From the NCBI GenBank assembly GCA_021325365.1, contig JAJPHF010000055.1, forward strand, positions 1 to 24,519: a stretch of 24,519 nt of DNA, written 5' to 3'. The stretch's first letter is position 1, and each line of letters starts with the position of its first letter. Both the position numbers and the translations under genes were made by a program. This stretch comes from Pseudomonadota bacterium. GTDB lineage: Bacteria; Chloroflexota; UBA6077; JAJPHF01. This document shows, piece by piece, positions 6,386 to 14,110 of the stretch. The notes beneath the pieces are model-generated. The model searched no databases. It saw nothing but the letters and a program-made list of their open reading frames with translations, and was not told the DNA's origin.

Positions 6386-7888
6386 GTGAGTCGCTTCCCT
6401 GGAATGAGCCACGTTTTGCGGCGAGCGATGCCCCTCCCCTGCCGGCGCGGTCGCGGCCAGATGATGGTGCTGTTCGCGCTGGCTTTCGTGGCGCTGTGCG
6501 CGGGCGTGGGCATGTCCGCCGACATGGGAATGTACATCGTCGAGCAGCAGCACTTGCAGACCGCCGTCGACTCCGCAGCGGTGGCCGGGGCGCGCTACCT
6601 CGTCGCCTACAGCGGAGACCCCAGCGCCCTGAGCCAGGCGCAGACAGCAGCGCAGCAGTACCTCACCCAGTACGGCTACCCGGCCAGCGCCTTTACGGGC
6701 ACCGGGAACAGCCTCACGATGACCTCGCCCGCCACACGACAATTCCGCATCGTGGCTCAGCGCTCGCGACCGACCATGCTGATCAAGCTCGTCGGCATCT
6801 CCTCGCTGACCGCGAGCGCGTCGACCACGGCCAATGCCGAGCTGAAAGCCGACATCTACGCGGTGAACGATGTCACCGGTAGTATGAGCAGCACGGACAT
6901 GACGAACTTGAAGAATGCCCTGAACTCATTCATCGACATGCTGGGTCTGGACCCGACCGACAGCCAGGGCCCGCAGATTGCCGTCGGCCAGTTCCGTGGT
7001 GAGCGCTGCCAGCGCAAGTCGACGGATATGAGCCAGTGGGCTCGCAGTCTAAATCCTCAGGATAACCCGCTAACCTCTAGCAAATGGGTTGCCTATACTC
7101 ACTGGGTGTCGACGACCGGCGGCTGGTGCGACAACACCAACCCGCCGCCACTCACGGCCTACACAGCCAGCGCGCAGGATCCGCCTGCATCCGGCCTTAG
7201 CGGCGATTGGAATCCGTACTATCCGGGCGGAAAGACAACCCAAGTCCTGACGCAGTCCGCCAGCAACGCACATACAGCTGTTAACGCGCTCGACCAGAAC
7301 GCCGGCACGTCGGGTTGTGTGACTCCCTCGGCCCCGCCGCCAGCTACCGATCCATACGGCGGAGTATGCGCCTTGAATGGCACCTCGCACACTGCCGGGT
7401 TGGAAACCGCGTGGCAAGAGCTGGGGCTGTCCAACCGCACGCGCTTCTCGCAGGGCCAGCAGACGTTCCGCCGCGTGCTGATTCTGGAAACCGACGGTAC
7501 CGTGTGCCGCTACGAAACGCCGTTTAGCAAGGCGCAGTCGGAGGCCCGGGCGCGGGCGCTGGCGACGAATATGAAGAACAATCCCACGTCGTTCCTAGGG
7601 GTCGAGATTTTCGTCATCATGTTCTGGGAGACTAGCGCGAGCCAGAGCTGTTACGACATGAATACGGACGACTCGGTCGGCACGGCATACCCCAACTGCC
7701 CGGCGGCGACGAGCCTCGCCAACACGGGAACCCGCACGCCCATTGACGATTACCTGATCAGCATCTCGTCGTCCACGCCCAACACCTGTGACCACTACTT
7801 CCCCTGGAACAAGACGAACGGCGCGAACCTCGCCAACGCCTACCGCGAGATCCTGAAACGCATCGCTGTCGGCAAGATCCTGAATTAG
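6386..7888 (+). CDS. TadG-like protein with a von Willebrand A-type domain
   Basis: A 500-residue protein. The Tad_N-type N-terminus is RGRGQMMVLFALAFVALCAG (residues 21-40, membrane anchor), then SADMGMYIVEQQHLQTAVDSAAVAGARYL. A von Willebrand A-like domain begins near residue 155 with DIYAVNDVTGSM. Its metal-site loop reads D162-x-T164-x-S166, with threonine in place of the usual first serine. FRRVLILETDGT near residues 367-378 fits a later strand of the same fold, with an E at the position where D is common. The region between contains long inserts rich in Ser, Thr, Pro and Cys. TadG proteins with this architecture are exported envelope proteins linked to Tad pili, and the domain probably binds a protein partner through a metal ion. 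The GTG start at 6386 has GGGAG upstream. It ends the operon. Confidence 0.86.
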   Translation: MSRFPGMSHVLRRAMPLPCRRGRGQMMVLFALAFVALCAGVGMSADMGMYIVEQQHLQTAVDSAAVAGARYLVAYSGDPSALSQAQTAAQQYLTQYGYPASAFTGTGNSLTMTSPATRQFRIVAQRSRPTMLIKLVGISSLTASASTTANAELKADIYAVNDVTGSMSSTDMTNLKNALNSFIDMLGLDPTDSQGPQIAVGQFRGERCQRKSTDMSQWARSLNPQDNPLTSSKWVAYTHWVSTTGGWCDNTNPPPLTAYTASAQDPPASGLSGDWNPYYPGGKTTQVLTQSASNAHTAVNALDQNAGTSGCVTPSAPPPATDPYGGVCALNGTSHTAGLETAWQELGLSNRTRFSQGQQTFRRVLILETDGTVCRYETPFSKAQSEARARALATNMKNNPTSFLGVEIFVIMFWETSASQSCYDMNTDDSVGTAYPNCPAATSLANTGTRTPIDDYLISISSSTPNTCDHYFPWNKTNGANLANAYREILKRIAVGKILN

Positions 7889-7909
7889 CCCGTCGTTGCC
7901 GGTGCCGAG

Positions 7910-7936
7910 CGGACCCTGCCAAGCGCGCCGGGTCCG
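7910..7936 (+). terminator. Candidate hairpin terminator after the TadG-like gene
   Basis: CGGACCC (7910-7916) and GGGTCCG (7930-7936) form a 7-bp stem with a 13-nt loop, 22 nt after the stop. There is no T-run, so it is only a candidate. Confidence 0.35.
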
Positions 7937-8074
7937 TTCGCGCGTGTCGCAAGCATCCGCGCCACTGGGTCCGTCCTGCCGGCACCGCCCACCGCCATAC
8001 TCCCGGCGTTACATATTTTGGCTGCTCGTTTTCACAGCAGTGGGCAAGCAGATTCGAGATTTTGTGACGAGGCC

Positions 8075-8104
8075 TTGACCTGGTGCCCCTTCGCACGCTA
8101 AGAT
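8075..8104 (+). promoter_or_regulatory. Sigma-70 promoter of the LysM-NlpC/P60 gene
   Basis: TTGACC at 8075-8080, an 18-nt spacer and TAAGAT at 8099-8104 lie 45 nt upstream of the ATG. The short stretch around 8006-8062 before it is also AT-richer than its surroundings. Confidence 0.55.
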
Positions 8105-8148
8105 GGCGCCGGCCCTGCGCGAGTGGGGTACTGCGTCACGGAGGCGTA

Positions 8149-9861
8149 ATGAGCGAAGGCAACCGCAGCCGTCGGCTGAGCCCCAACGCCTTCCAACCCC
8201 GCAGCGCTCGGGTGGGAGCGGATGGCTCGCCGACGCGGTGGCTGCGTCAACTCTACACTCCCCGCTGGCGACACCATCTCGCTATTATCGTCGCCGCGTT
8301 CAGCATCGTTCCTTTCACCTTCCACGCCGCCCCCCAGCTGGCTCTCAACCAGGCCCACGAGCAGAGCGTCGTGGCCGGGCCGCGGGGGGACGCCGCGCGG
8401 CTGGCGGTCCACTACCATACCGTCGCCGAGGGCGAGAGCTTGCAGGACATCGCCGACCAGGCCGGCCTGGCGGTCGATACGCTGCGCTGGGCGAACGGGC
8501 TGGGCGACCTGGACCCGATCGTCGTGGGCCAGGAGCTGCTGGTCCTGCCCACCGACGGCGTGCTGCACTATCTGGCGTCGGGTGAGACGGCCCGCCAGGT
8601 GGCGCTCTACTACGGCGCCGATCCCGACGCCGTGGCCGCCTACAACGGCGTGGCCGACCCCGACCAGCCCCTGCACGTCGCCCAGCTCATGGTGCCCAAC
8701 GGCCGGCCGCGCGTCACCCAGGCGGTCGCCTCGCTCGGCCTGGTCGGGCGGGCGATCGTCGAGGGCCACGACGTGCCGCCCGACGCGCGGCAGGGGGCCT
8801 CGCTCTTGCAGGTGGCCGACAAGACGGTCCTGGTGATGGACGACGACAGCCGCGCCGACGAGGCGCAGCAGGTCGCCACCGCGCCGGCGAAGACCTGGGA
8901 CGAGATTCGCGCCGACTCCGAGCGCGCCACCGCGGCCGCTCTCGCGGCCAGCACCCGCAAGTCCACCACGCCGATCAACTACACCGTGCAGGCGGGCGAC
9001 ACGATCACCGGCTTGGCCGACCGCTACGGCGTGACGCCGCTGACGATCATCGCCGCGAACGGCCTGCTCGACGACGACGCGCTGCGGGTGGGCCAGGAGC
9101 TGGTCATCCCGCCGACGACGGGCGTGCTCTACCGCGTGCAGGAAGACGACACGCTCTCCGAGATCGCCCAGCGCTTCCGCGTCGACCTCGGGCCGATCGT
9201 CGACTACAACGGCCTGGACAGCGCCGACAGCCTCAGCGTGGGCCAGCGGCTCGTCATCCCGGGCGCCGAGCCCCAGCGGCCGCAGCCGCCGCCGCCGCCG
9301 CCCCCGCCGCCCGCGCCCGCCGCGGCCCCGGCCCCGGGCACGGGCGCCCTGGCGTCGACGGCGGGCCCCGGCGGCCCGAACGGCTACCGGCTCGCCAGCG
9401 CCACGAGCGCGATGCCCGCGCCGGCCGCCGTCGCCGCGCCCGCCGCGCGCCGCTCCGATCCCGCCCCGGCTCCCGTGGCGGCCAGCAGCGGCAAGGGCGG
9501 CGCCATCGTCAGCCTCGCCATGCAGTATCTCGGCTACCGCTACGTCTTCGGCGGCACCACGCCGGCCGGCTTCGACTGCAGCGGCTTCGTGTACTATCTC
9601 CACCGCCAGGCGGGCATCCCGCTGTCGCGCGGCATGTTCGGCCAGTACGCCGCCGGGCCGCACATCCCGATGAACCAGCTCGAGCCCGGCGACATCGTGT
9701 TCTTCTCGAACACCTACATGCCCGGCCTCTCGCACGACGGCATCTACATTGGCGGCGGCAAGTTCATCCACGCCGCCGACGAGAGCACCGGCGTCACCAT
9801 CACGTCGCTGTCGTCGGCCTACTGGGCCAGCCGCTACTCCGGCGCCACCCGCGCGCACTGA
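8149..9861 (+). CDS. Membrane-anchored multi-LysM NlpC/P60 peptidoglycan hydrolase
   Basis: A 570-residue cell-wall hydrolase. A cytoplasmic N-terminus is followed by one membrane segment (about residues 44-60). LysM-like peptidoglycan-binding repeats come in two pairs: 88-134 (YHTVAEGESL...) with a weaker one at 137-183, then 276-322 (YTVQAGDTITGLADRYGV) and 325-371 (YRVQEDDTLSEIAQRF). A Pro/Ala-rich linker (372-449, including a long proline run) leads to an NlpC/P60 domain at 450-566 with the nucleophile Cys477 in FDCSGF, His529 in LSHDGIYIG and His541 in KFIHA. Such enzymes usually cleave peptide-stem bonds of peptidoglycan. The ATG at 8149 has GGAGG upstream; an in-frame upstream start at 8083 would overlap the promoter. 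It follows the Tad-like block and could open the wall for envelope structures, but it has its own promoter. Confidence 0.95.
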   Translation: MSEGNRSRRLSPNAFQPRSARVGADGSPTRWLRQLYTPRWRHHLAIIVAAFSIVPFTFHAAPQLALNQAHEQSVVAGPRGDAARLAVHYHTVAEGESLQDIADQAGLAVDTLRWANGLGDLDPIVVGQELLVLPTDGVLHYLASGETARQVALYYGADPDAVAAYNGVADPDQPLHVAQLMVPNGRPRVTQAVASLGLVGRAIVEGHDVPPDARQGASLLQVADKTVLVMDDDSRADEAQQVATAPAKTWDEIRADSERATAAALAASTRKSTTPINYTVQAGDTITGLADRYGVTPLTIIAANGLLDDDALRVGQELVIPPTTGVLYRVQEDDTLSEIAQRFRVDLGPIVDYNGLDSADSLSVGQRLVIPGAEPQRPQPPPPPPPPPAPAAAPAPGTGALASTAGPGGPNGYRLASATSAMPAPAAVAAPAARRSDPAPAPVAASSGKGGAIVSLAMQYLGYRYVFGGTTPAGFDCSGFVYYLHRQAGIPLSRGMFGQYAAGPHIPMNQLEPGDIVFFSNTYMPGLSHDGIYIGGGKFIHAADESTGVTITSLSSAYWASRYSGATRAH

Positions 9862-9864
9862 CTT

Positions 9865-9994
9865 CCCTCACCCCGACCATCTCCCAGGGGGAGAGGGGAC
9901 AGGCCGGAAAGCGAGAGCCCTCCCCAAACCGGGGAGGGCTCTTTCCGCTAGCATCGGTTCTCCCTCTCCCCCTGGGAGAGGGTCGGGGTGAGGG
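9865..9994. repeat. GC-rich inverted-repeat element between convergent genes
   Basis: A 33-bp arm at 9865-9897 (starting CCCTCACCCCGACC) and its reverse complement at 9962-9994 differ at one base (9878). The element begins 3 nt after the LysM gene stop and ends 2 nt before the fixX stop. Each arm also contains a smaller palindrome (CTCCCAGGGGGAG). A related element lies at 11761-11877. The family resembles the non-coding CCCTCACCCC...CTCTCCC palindromes seen in many high-GC genomes. No transposase is attached. Confidence 0.9.
9914..9942. terminator. Bidirectional hairpin terminator inside the repeat
   Basis: AGAGCCCTCCCC (9914-9925) pairs perfectly with GGGGAGGGCTCT (9931-9942) around a 5-nt loop, followed by TT on the plus strand. 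It sits between two convergent genes and could end transcription from both. Confidence 0.6.
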
Positions 9995-9996
9995 TA

Positions 9997-10332
9997 TCAC
10001 CCGTTCTTGTACTGCATGCCGAAGCCGCCGCGCGGGTAGCGCCAGGCGATGTTGTGGGGCGGGCAGCCGATGCGGCAGGCCCCGCACTCGACGCACTTCT
10101 CGTAGCCGACCGTGATGCGCTGCACGCCCGGCTCCCACTTGTACACGGCTACCGGGCAGAAGAACGTACACGGCTTCGCCGTACACTCGACGCACATCTG
10201 GTCGTTCACGATGACGAGGTGCGACGCCGTCTCGTCGGTCTTGAACCGCACGTTGTACAGCTTGTCCTCGACCGGCGTCCCCGCGTCCACCTGGGCGGCC
10301 GGGGCGTCGGTCTCCGGCTTGGTCGCGATCAT
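9997..10332 (-). CDS. fixX: FixX, ferredoxin-like electron-transfer protein
   Basis: A 111-residue ferredoxin-like partner of FixC that passes electrons in the FixABCX complex. Cys47, 50, 55 and 59 form a CxxCx4Cx3CP group (CVECTAKPCTFFCP). Cys80, 83, 86 and 90 form a CxxCxxCx3CP group (CVECGACRIGCP). This suggests two [4Fe-4S] clusters, although the functional set in FixX is usually described as one. The C-terminus (IAWRYPRGGFGMQYKNG) is the typical FixX ending. I chose the ATG at 10332 because GAGGAG lies about seven bases upstream; an in-frame ATG at 10383 would add 17 residues that do not look conserved. It is the last gene of fixABCX, 100 nt after fixC, and ends at the repeat element shared with the LysM gene. 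Confidence 0.93.
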   Translation of the reverse strand: MIATKPETDAPAAQVDAGTPVEDKLYNVRFKTDETASHLVIVNDQMCVECTAKPCTFFCPVAVYKWEPGVQRITVGYEKCVECGACRIGCPPHNIAWRYPRGGFGMQYKNG

Positions 10333-10385
10333 GGTGCTCTCCTCGTAGGCAGACGCCGCAACACGCCCGTCCGCAACGTTCACTT

Positions 10386-10396
10386 ACTATATTTTA
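10386..10396 (-). promoter_or_regulatory. AT-rich candidate -10 between fixC and fixX
   Basis: On the minus strand the sequence reads TAAAATATAGT, containing TAAAAT and TATAGT, about 55 nt upstream of the fixX start in otherwise very GC-rich DNA. No -35 match is visible. It could let fixX be transcribed separately. Confidence 0.25.
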
Positions 10397-10432
10397 CGGC
10401 CGCGCCCCCACCGGCGCGTAGGGCTGAGGGGA

Positions 10433-11731
10433 CTACGGCAGCGCGCGCAGGGCGCCGGCCATGTCCTTCGCCAGCGCCAGCAGCGGGCGGCGCTGGCGCG
10501 CGTGCTTGAACACGTCCAGGAGCTTCATGCGCTTGGGCGTGCTGTCCACGGTCATCAGCTGGTGGACGGCCTCGGCCATCATCTGCGGGTAGACCGTGAA
10601 CAGGTCGGGGTGCTCGTGGGCGTAGCGCGACACGCGGCTGTAGCCCTCCAGGTCCTTCACGATGAAGCTCTCCTGCAGCCGCTCGACGTAGCCCACCATC
10701 GTGCGCTTCGAGAAGTCGCCGCGATCGAGCGCCTCGAGCGCGGTCTGCGCCGCGAGCTTGCCGGAGATCGCCGCGAAGTTCGAGCCCTCGCGGAACAGGC
10801 CGTTCACCATCATCGCCGCGTCGCCCACCACCAGGTAGCCGCCCGTGTACAGCGGCGGCACCTCCGTCCAGCCGCCCTCGGGGATCAGGTGGGCCATGTA
10901 CTCCTTGGCCTCACCGCCCTCCAGCAGGCGCCGCACCATCGGGTGGCGCTTGAAGTCTTCGAGGAGCTGGTTCGGGTTGAGCTTGCGCTCGATCATCTGG
11001 CTGAGCAGCACGCCCACGCCGACCGACAGCGTGTCGCGGTTGGTGTAGATGAAGCCGTAGCCCATGAGGCCGTGCGTCGCATCGCCGAACAGCTCGATGG
11101 CGGTGCCCTCGCCGTTCTCCAGCCCGAAGCGGTCTTCGAGCACGCTGCGGCTCAGCTGGATGATCTCTTTCACGCCGATGGCCACGCGGTCCGGCGGCCA
11201 CTCGCCGTGCAGGCCCACGCGCTGCGAGAGGAGCGAGTTCACGCCGTCGGCGGCAATCACCACGTTCGCGCGCAGGTCGCCCTCGGGCCGGTTCGTGCGC
11301 ACGCCGACGACCTGGCCGTTGTCGCGCAGCACGTCCTCGGCCACCACCTCGGTGACGAGCACGGCGCCGGCGGCCACCGCCTGGTCGGCGAACCACTTGT
11401 CGAAGCGCGCACGCAGCACCGTGAAGGCGTTGTACGGCTCCTCGTTGAAGCGCTGGCTCTTGTAGCCCATCGTGACCGCGGAGTCCTCGGTCAGCACCCA
11501 GACGCGTTGCTCGCTGATCGGGCGCTCGACGGGCGCGTCGCGCCACCAGCCGGGGATGATCTTCTCCATCGGCTGGCGGTAGAGGATGCCGCCCATGACG
11601 TTCTTGCTGCCGGGGTAGTCGCCGCGCTCCAGCAGCGCCACCTTCGCCCCGGCCTTGGCGAGCGTATACGCCGCCGCGGTGCCCGCCAAGCCGGCGCCCA
11701 CGACGATGACGTCAAACTTCTCAGCGATCAA
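10433..11731 (-). CDS. fixC: FixC, electron-transfer flavoprotein-quinone oxidoreductase
   Basis: A 432-residue FAD enzyme that takes electrons from the FixAB flavoprotein and reduces quinone at the membrane. The N-terminal dinucleotide fold is VIVVGAGLAGTAAAYTLAKAG (GxGxxG at about residues 12-17), followed by LLERGDYPGSKNVMGGILY, a strongly conserved FixC/ETF-QO block. Later motifs include ADGVNSLLSQRVGL (FAD contact) and GGYLVVGDAAMMVNGLFREGSNFA, the GD motif of this flavoprotein class, near residues 300-325. The start is TTG at 11731, supported by GAGGGAG upstream. It is separated from fixB by a 117-bp repeat element, an unusual interruption inside this operon. Length and motif order match intact FixC. 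Confidence 0.95.
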   Translation of the reverse strand: MIAEKFDVIVVGAGLAGTAAAYTLAKAGAKVALLERGDYPGSKNVMGGILYRQPMEKIIPGWWRDAPVERPISEQRVWVLTEDSAVTMGYKSQRFNEEPYNAFTVLRARFDKWFADQAVAAGAVLVTEVVAEDVLRDNGQVVGVRTNRPEGDLRANVVIAADGVNSLLSQRVGLHGEWPPDRVAIGVKEIIQLSRSVLEDRFGLENGEGTAIELFGDATHGLMGYGFIYTNRDTLSVGVGVLLSQMIERKLNPNQLLEDFKRHPMVRRLLEGGEAKEYMAHLIPEGGWTEVPPLYTGGYLVVGDAAMMVNGLFREGSNFAAISGKLAAQTALEALDRGDFSKRTMVGYVERLQESFIVKDLEGYSRVSRYAHEHPDLFTVYPQMMAEAVHQLMTVDSTPKRMKLLDVFKHARQRRPLLALAKDMAGALRALP

Positions 11732-11760
11732 AGGGGCTCCCTCAATTCAGCGATAGGAGC

Positions 11761-11877
11761 CCTCACCCCAACCCTCTCCCAGGGGGAGAGGGGGCAGACG
11801 GCCTCATCCCGCCCCTCTCCCCCTGGGAGAGGGGCGGGAACACCCCTCTCCCTCTGGGAGAGGGGCTGGGGGTGAGG
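11761..11877. repeat. Composite palindromic repeat between fixB and fixC
   Basis: Outer arms (CCTCACCCCAACCCTCTCCC from 11761, and its near complement ending GGGGGTGAGG at 11877) enclose a central hairpin. The hairpin is a perfect 14-bp stem, CCCGCCCCTCTCCC (11808-11821) with GGGAGAGGGGCGGG (11825-11838), with a 3-nt loop. It belongs to the same family as the element at 9865-9994. In the transcript it would fold strongly and might reduce expression of fixC and fixX relative to fixA and fixB, or stabilise the fixAB message. Confidence 0.88.
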
Positions 11878-11881
11878 AAAG

Positions 11882-12988
11882 CTAGCTCGTTCCGTTGCGG
11901 CCGGCGCCCGCCGGCGCGGCCTCGGCGGGCGCCGGCTCGCGCGCCTGCTGGCGCTCGCGCAGCGCCCGCGCCTGGCGCGTGAGCGCCGGCACGATCTCGA
12001 ACAGGTCGCCCACGATCCCGTAGGTGGCCATCTTGAAGATGGGCGCGTTCGGGTCGCGGTTGATGGCGACGATCACGTCGGCGTCCTGCATGCCCACCTG
12101 GTGCTGGATCTGGCCCGAGATACCCACGGCCACGTACAGCTTCGGCCGCACGGTCTGGCCCGTCTGGCCGACCTGATGCTCGTAGCTCACCCAGCCGGCG
12201 TTCACCGCCACGCGCGAGGCGCCCATCGCCGCGCCCAGCGCGTCGGCTAGCTCTTGCAGCATCTCGAAGCCTTGGGGCCCGCCGAGGCCGCGCCCACCCG
12301 AGACGATGGCCTTCGCCGAGGCGAGATCGACGTGCTTCTCCTCGGGGATGAAGTCGATCACTTTCGTCGTGATCGCATCCTCGGCTAGCTCGAACGCCTC
12401 GTGCTCGATGCGGCCCTGGCGCGAGCGGTCGGGCGGCAGCGCCTCGAACACGCCCGGGCGGCACGTCGCCATCTGGGGGCGGTGGCGCTTGCAGAGAATC
12501 GTGGACATCAGCTTGCCGCCGAAGTCGGGGCGGCTGGCGTGGAGGATGCGCGTGTCGGGCTCGACGCTCAGCATCGTGCCGTCGGCGGTGAGGCCCGTCT
12601 TGAGGATCGTCGCCACGGCGCCGGCCAGGTCGCGCCCGTCGTTCGTCGAGCCGAACAGCACGATCTCCGGCTTGCGGCGGCGGCACACCTCGGCCACGGC
12701 CTCGGCGTAGGGCTGCGTGCGATACTGCGCCAGCACGGGATGGTCCACGAGGTAGACCACGTCGGCCCCGTAGGCGATGGCCTCCTCGGCCAGGTGGCGC
12801 ACGTCGTGGCCGACGACGACCGCGCCGACCTCCGTGTTCAGCTCTTTCGCCATGCCGACGGCCTGGCCCAGAAGCTGCCAGCCGGCCGGCCCGGCCACGC
12901 CGTCGCGCTGTTGAATGTAGACCCAGACGCCGCGATAATCCGAGAAGTCAATGGTGTCTTCGGTCGCGGCGGGCGCATGCTCCGACAT
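11882..12988 (-). CDS. fixB: FixB, electron-transfer flavoprotein alpha subunit
   Basis: A 368-residue alpha subunit that carries an FAD shuttling electrons between FixA and FixC. The N-terminal half is an ETF-type nucleotide-binding domain (GVWVYIQQRDG..., then IVLFGSTNDGRDLAGAVA near residues 109-126). The C-terminal FAD domain contains SGGRGLGGPQGFEML (230-243), VGQTGQTVRPKLYVAVGISG (273-292), QHQVGM (295-300), and INRDPNAPIF (309-318), which are the standard alpha-FAD contacts. A low-complexity Ala/Pro tail follows residue 345. The ATG at 12988 has only a distant GGAG. It lies 139 nt downstream of fixA in the same orientation. Length and motifs indicate an intact protein. Confidence 0.95.
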   Translation of the reverse strand: MSEHAPAATEDTIDFSDYRGVWVYIQQRDGVAGPAGWQLLGQAVGMAKELNTEVGAVVVGHDVRHLAEEAIAYGADVVYLVDHPVLAQYRTQPYAEAVAEVCRRRKPEIVLFGSTNDGRDLAGAVATILKTGLTADGTMLSVEPDTRILHASRPDFGGKLMSTILCKRHRPQMATCRPGVFEALPPDRSRQGRIEHEAFELAEDAITTKVIDFIPEEKHVDLASAKAIVSGGRGLGGPQGFEMLQELADALGAAMGASRVAVNAGWVSYEHQVGQTGQTVRPKLYVAVGISGQIQHQVGMQDADVIVAINRDPNAPIFKMATYGIVGDLFEIVPALTRQARALRERQQAREPAPAEAAPAGAGRNGTS

Positions 12989-13127
12989 CTAACCGTACTC
13001 CAACCTCGTCAAGGATGCCGCGCCGCATGTTGGGTACTCCCAAGATCCAGCCCACCACCCGTGACAGACCATTCCGCGTTTCGGGGGGCCCTCGCCGCGC
13101 GCCGCTGCGCGGGGGCCGCGCGCCCGC

Positions 13128-13973
13128 TTACTCCGCCGCCCGCGCTGGCGCCGGCGCCCAGTCCAATACACCATCTTCGATCAGGTGGTCGAGTAGCTCG
13201 GCCGCCGCCGCGTCCACGTCGCGCGTCGCGTCGATCATTACCACGGGGGGCCGCTGCCGGCGCGGCGGCGCCCACACCTTGGCGACGATCGTCGGCGAGC
13301 CTTTCAGGCCGATCTGCTGGTCGTCGAGCCCCAGGTCCTTCTTGTCCCACACGCGCGGCTGGTAGCGCGCGGCGCGCAGCAGCTGCGGCAGCGAGGCGTA
13401 GCGGGGCTCGTTGATCTCGCGCCCCACCGTCACCACGGCGGGGAGCCGCGCCTCCAGCACCTCGACGCCGCCGTCGGCCAGCCGCTCGACGCGGATCGTG
13501 CGCCGCTCGGGGTCGACCTCCTGAATGCGGCGCACGTAGGTGAGCTGTGGCCAGCCGAGGCGCATCGCCACGCCCGGCGGCACCTGCCCCGTGTCGCCGT
13601 CGATCGCCTGCTTGCCGGCGATCACCAGGTCGACCGGCTCCTCTTCGTTTAGCTTGGTGATCGCGCCCCAGACGACGTACGAGGTGGCAAGCGTATCGGC
13701 CGCCGCGAAGCCGCGGTCGCTCATCAGCACGGCGTCGTCGGCGCCCAGGCTGATCGCCTCTTTGAGCGCCGCAATGGCCTGCGGCGGCCCCATCGAGACG
13801 ATGCTGACGCGCCCGCCGAACTGCTCCTTCAGGCGGACCGCCGCCTCGATCGCGTGGCGGTCGTCGGGGTTGATGATCGACGGCACGCCGCCCCGGATCA
13901 TCGTATTCGTCTTCGGGTCAATGCGCACTTCGGAGGTGTCGGGCACCTGCTTGATAGTGACGACGATGTGCAT
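13128..13973 (-). CDS. fixA: FixA, electron-transfer flavoprotein beta subunit
   Basis: A 281-residue beta subunit, first gene of the fixABCX operon. It opens with MHIVVTIKQVPDT and carries IINPDDRHAIEAAVRLKE (residues 33-50). The signature AGKQAIDGDTGQVPPGVAMR lies at about 119-138. As I recall the family, DGDT in place of the DD..QTGQ form favours the bifurcating FixA/EtfB group, which binds a second FAD instead of AMP and accepts electrons from NADH. That points to simultaneous reduction of quinone and a low-potential ferredoxin or flavodoxin. No nitrogenase genes are in the window, so the electron use is unknown. The ribosome-binding site before the ATG at 13973 is weak (GGAG about 13 nt away). 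Confidence 0.95.
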   Translation of the reverse strand: MHIVVTIKQVPDTSEVRIDPKTNTMIRGGVPSIINPDDRHAIEAAVRLKEQFGGRVSIVSMGPPQAIAALKEAISLGADDAVLMSDRGFAAADTLATSYVVWGAITKLNEEEPVDLVIAGKQAIDGDTGQVPPGVAMRLGWPQLTYVRRIQEVDPERRTIRVERLADGGVEVLEARLPAVVTVGREINEPRYASLPQLLRAARYQPRVWDKKDLGLDDQQIGLKGSPTIVAKVWAPPRRQRPPVVMIDATRDVDAAAAELLDHLIEDGVLDWAPAPARAAE

Positions 13974-14110
13974 GGTCTGCAGCTATTCTCCACGAACTAG
14001 GCAATCCTCTGGCTCGCCACCTCCGGGCCGCACGGCCCGCTCGTCCGACCCGGGGCCGGGAGTCGCGGGAACCGCTCACGGTCGCACCGACCCGCGATGC
14101 GTCTGCCGGG

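Noticed and set aside
8098..9858. A 586-codon minus-strand reading frame
   Set aside because: It is antisense to the LysM-NlpC/P60 gene, whose domains are clear. Long opposite-strand frames are expected with high GC3.
9865..11877. Ends of one transposon flanking fixC-fixX
   Set aside because: Each element is itself a complete inverted repeat and no transposase lies between them; they are better read as two copies of a palindromic family.
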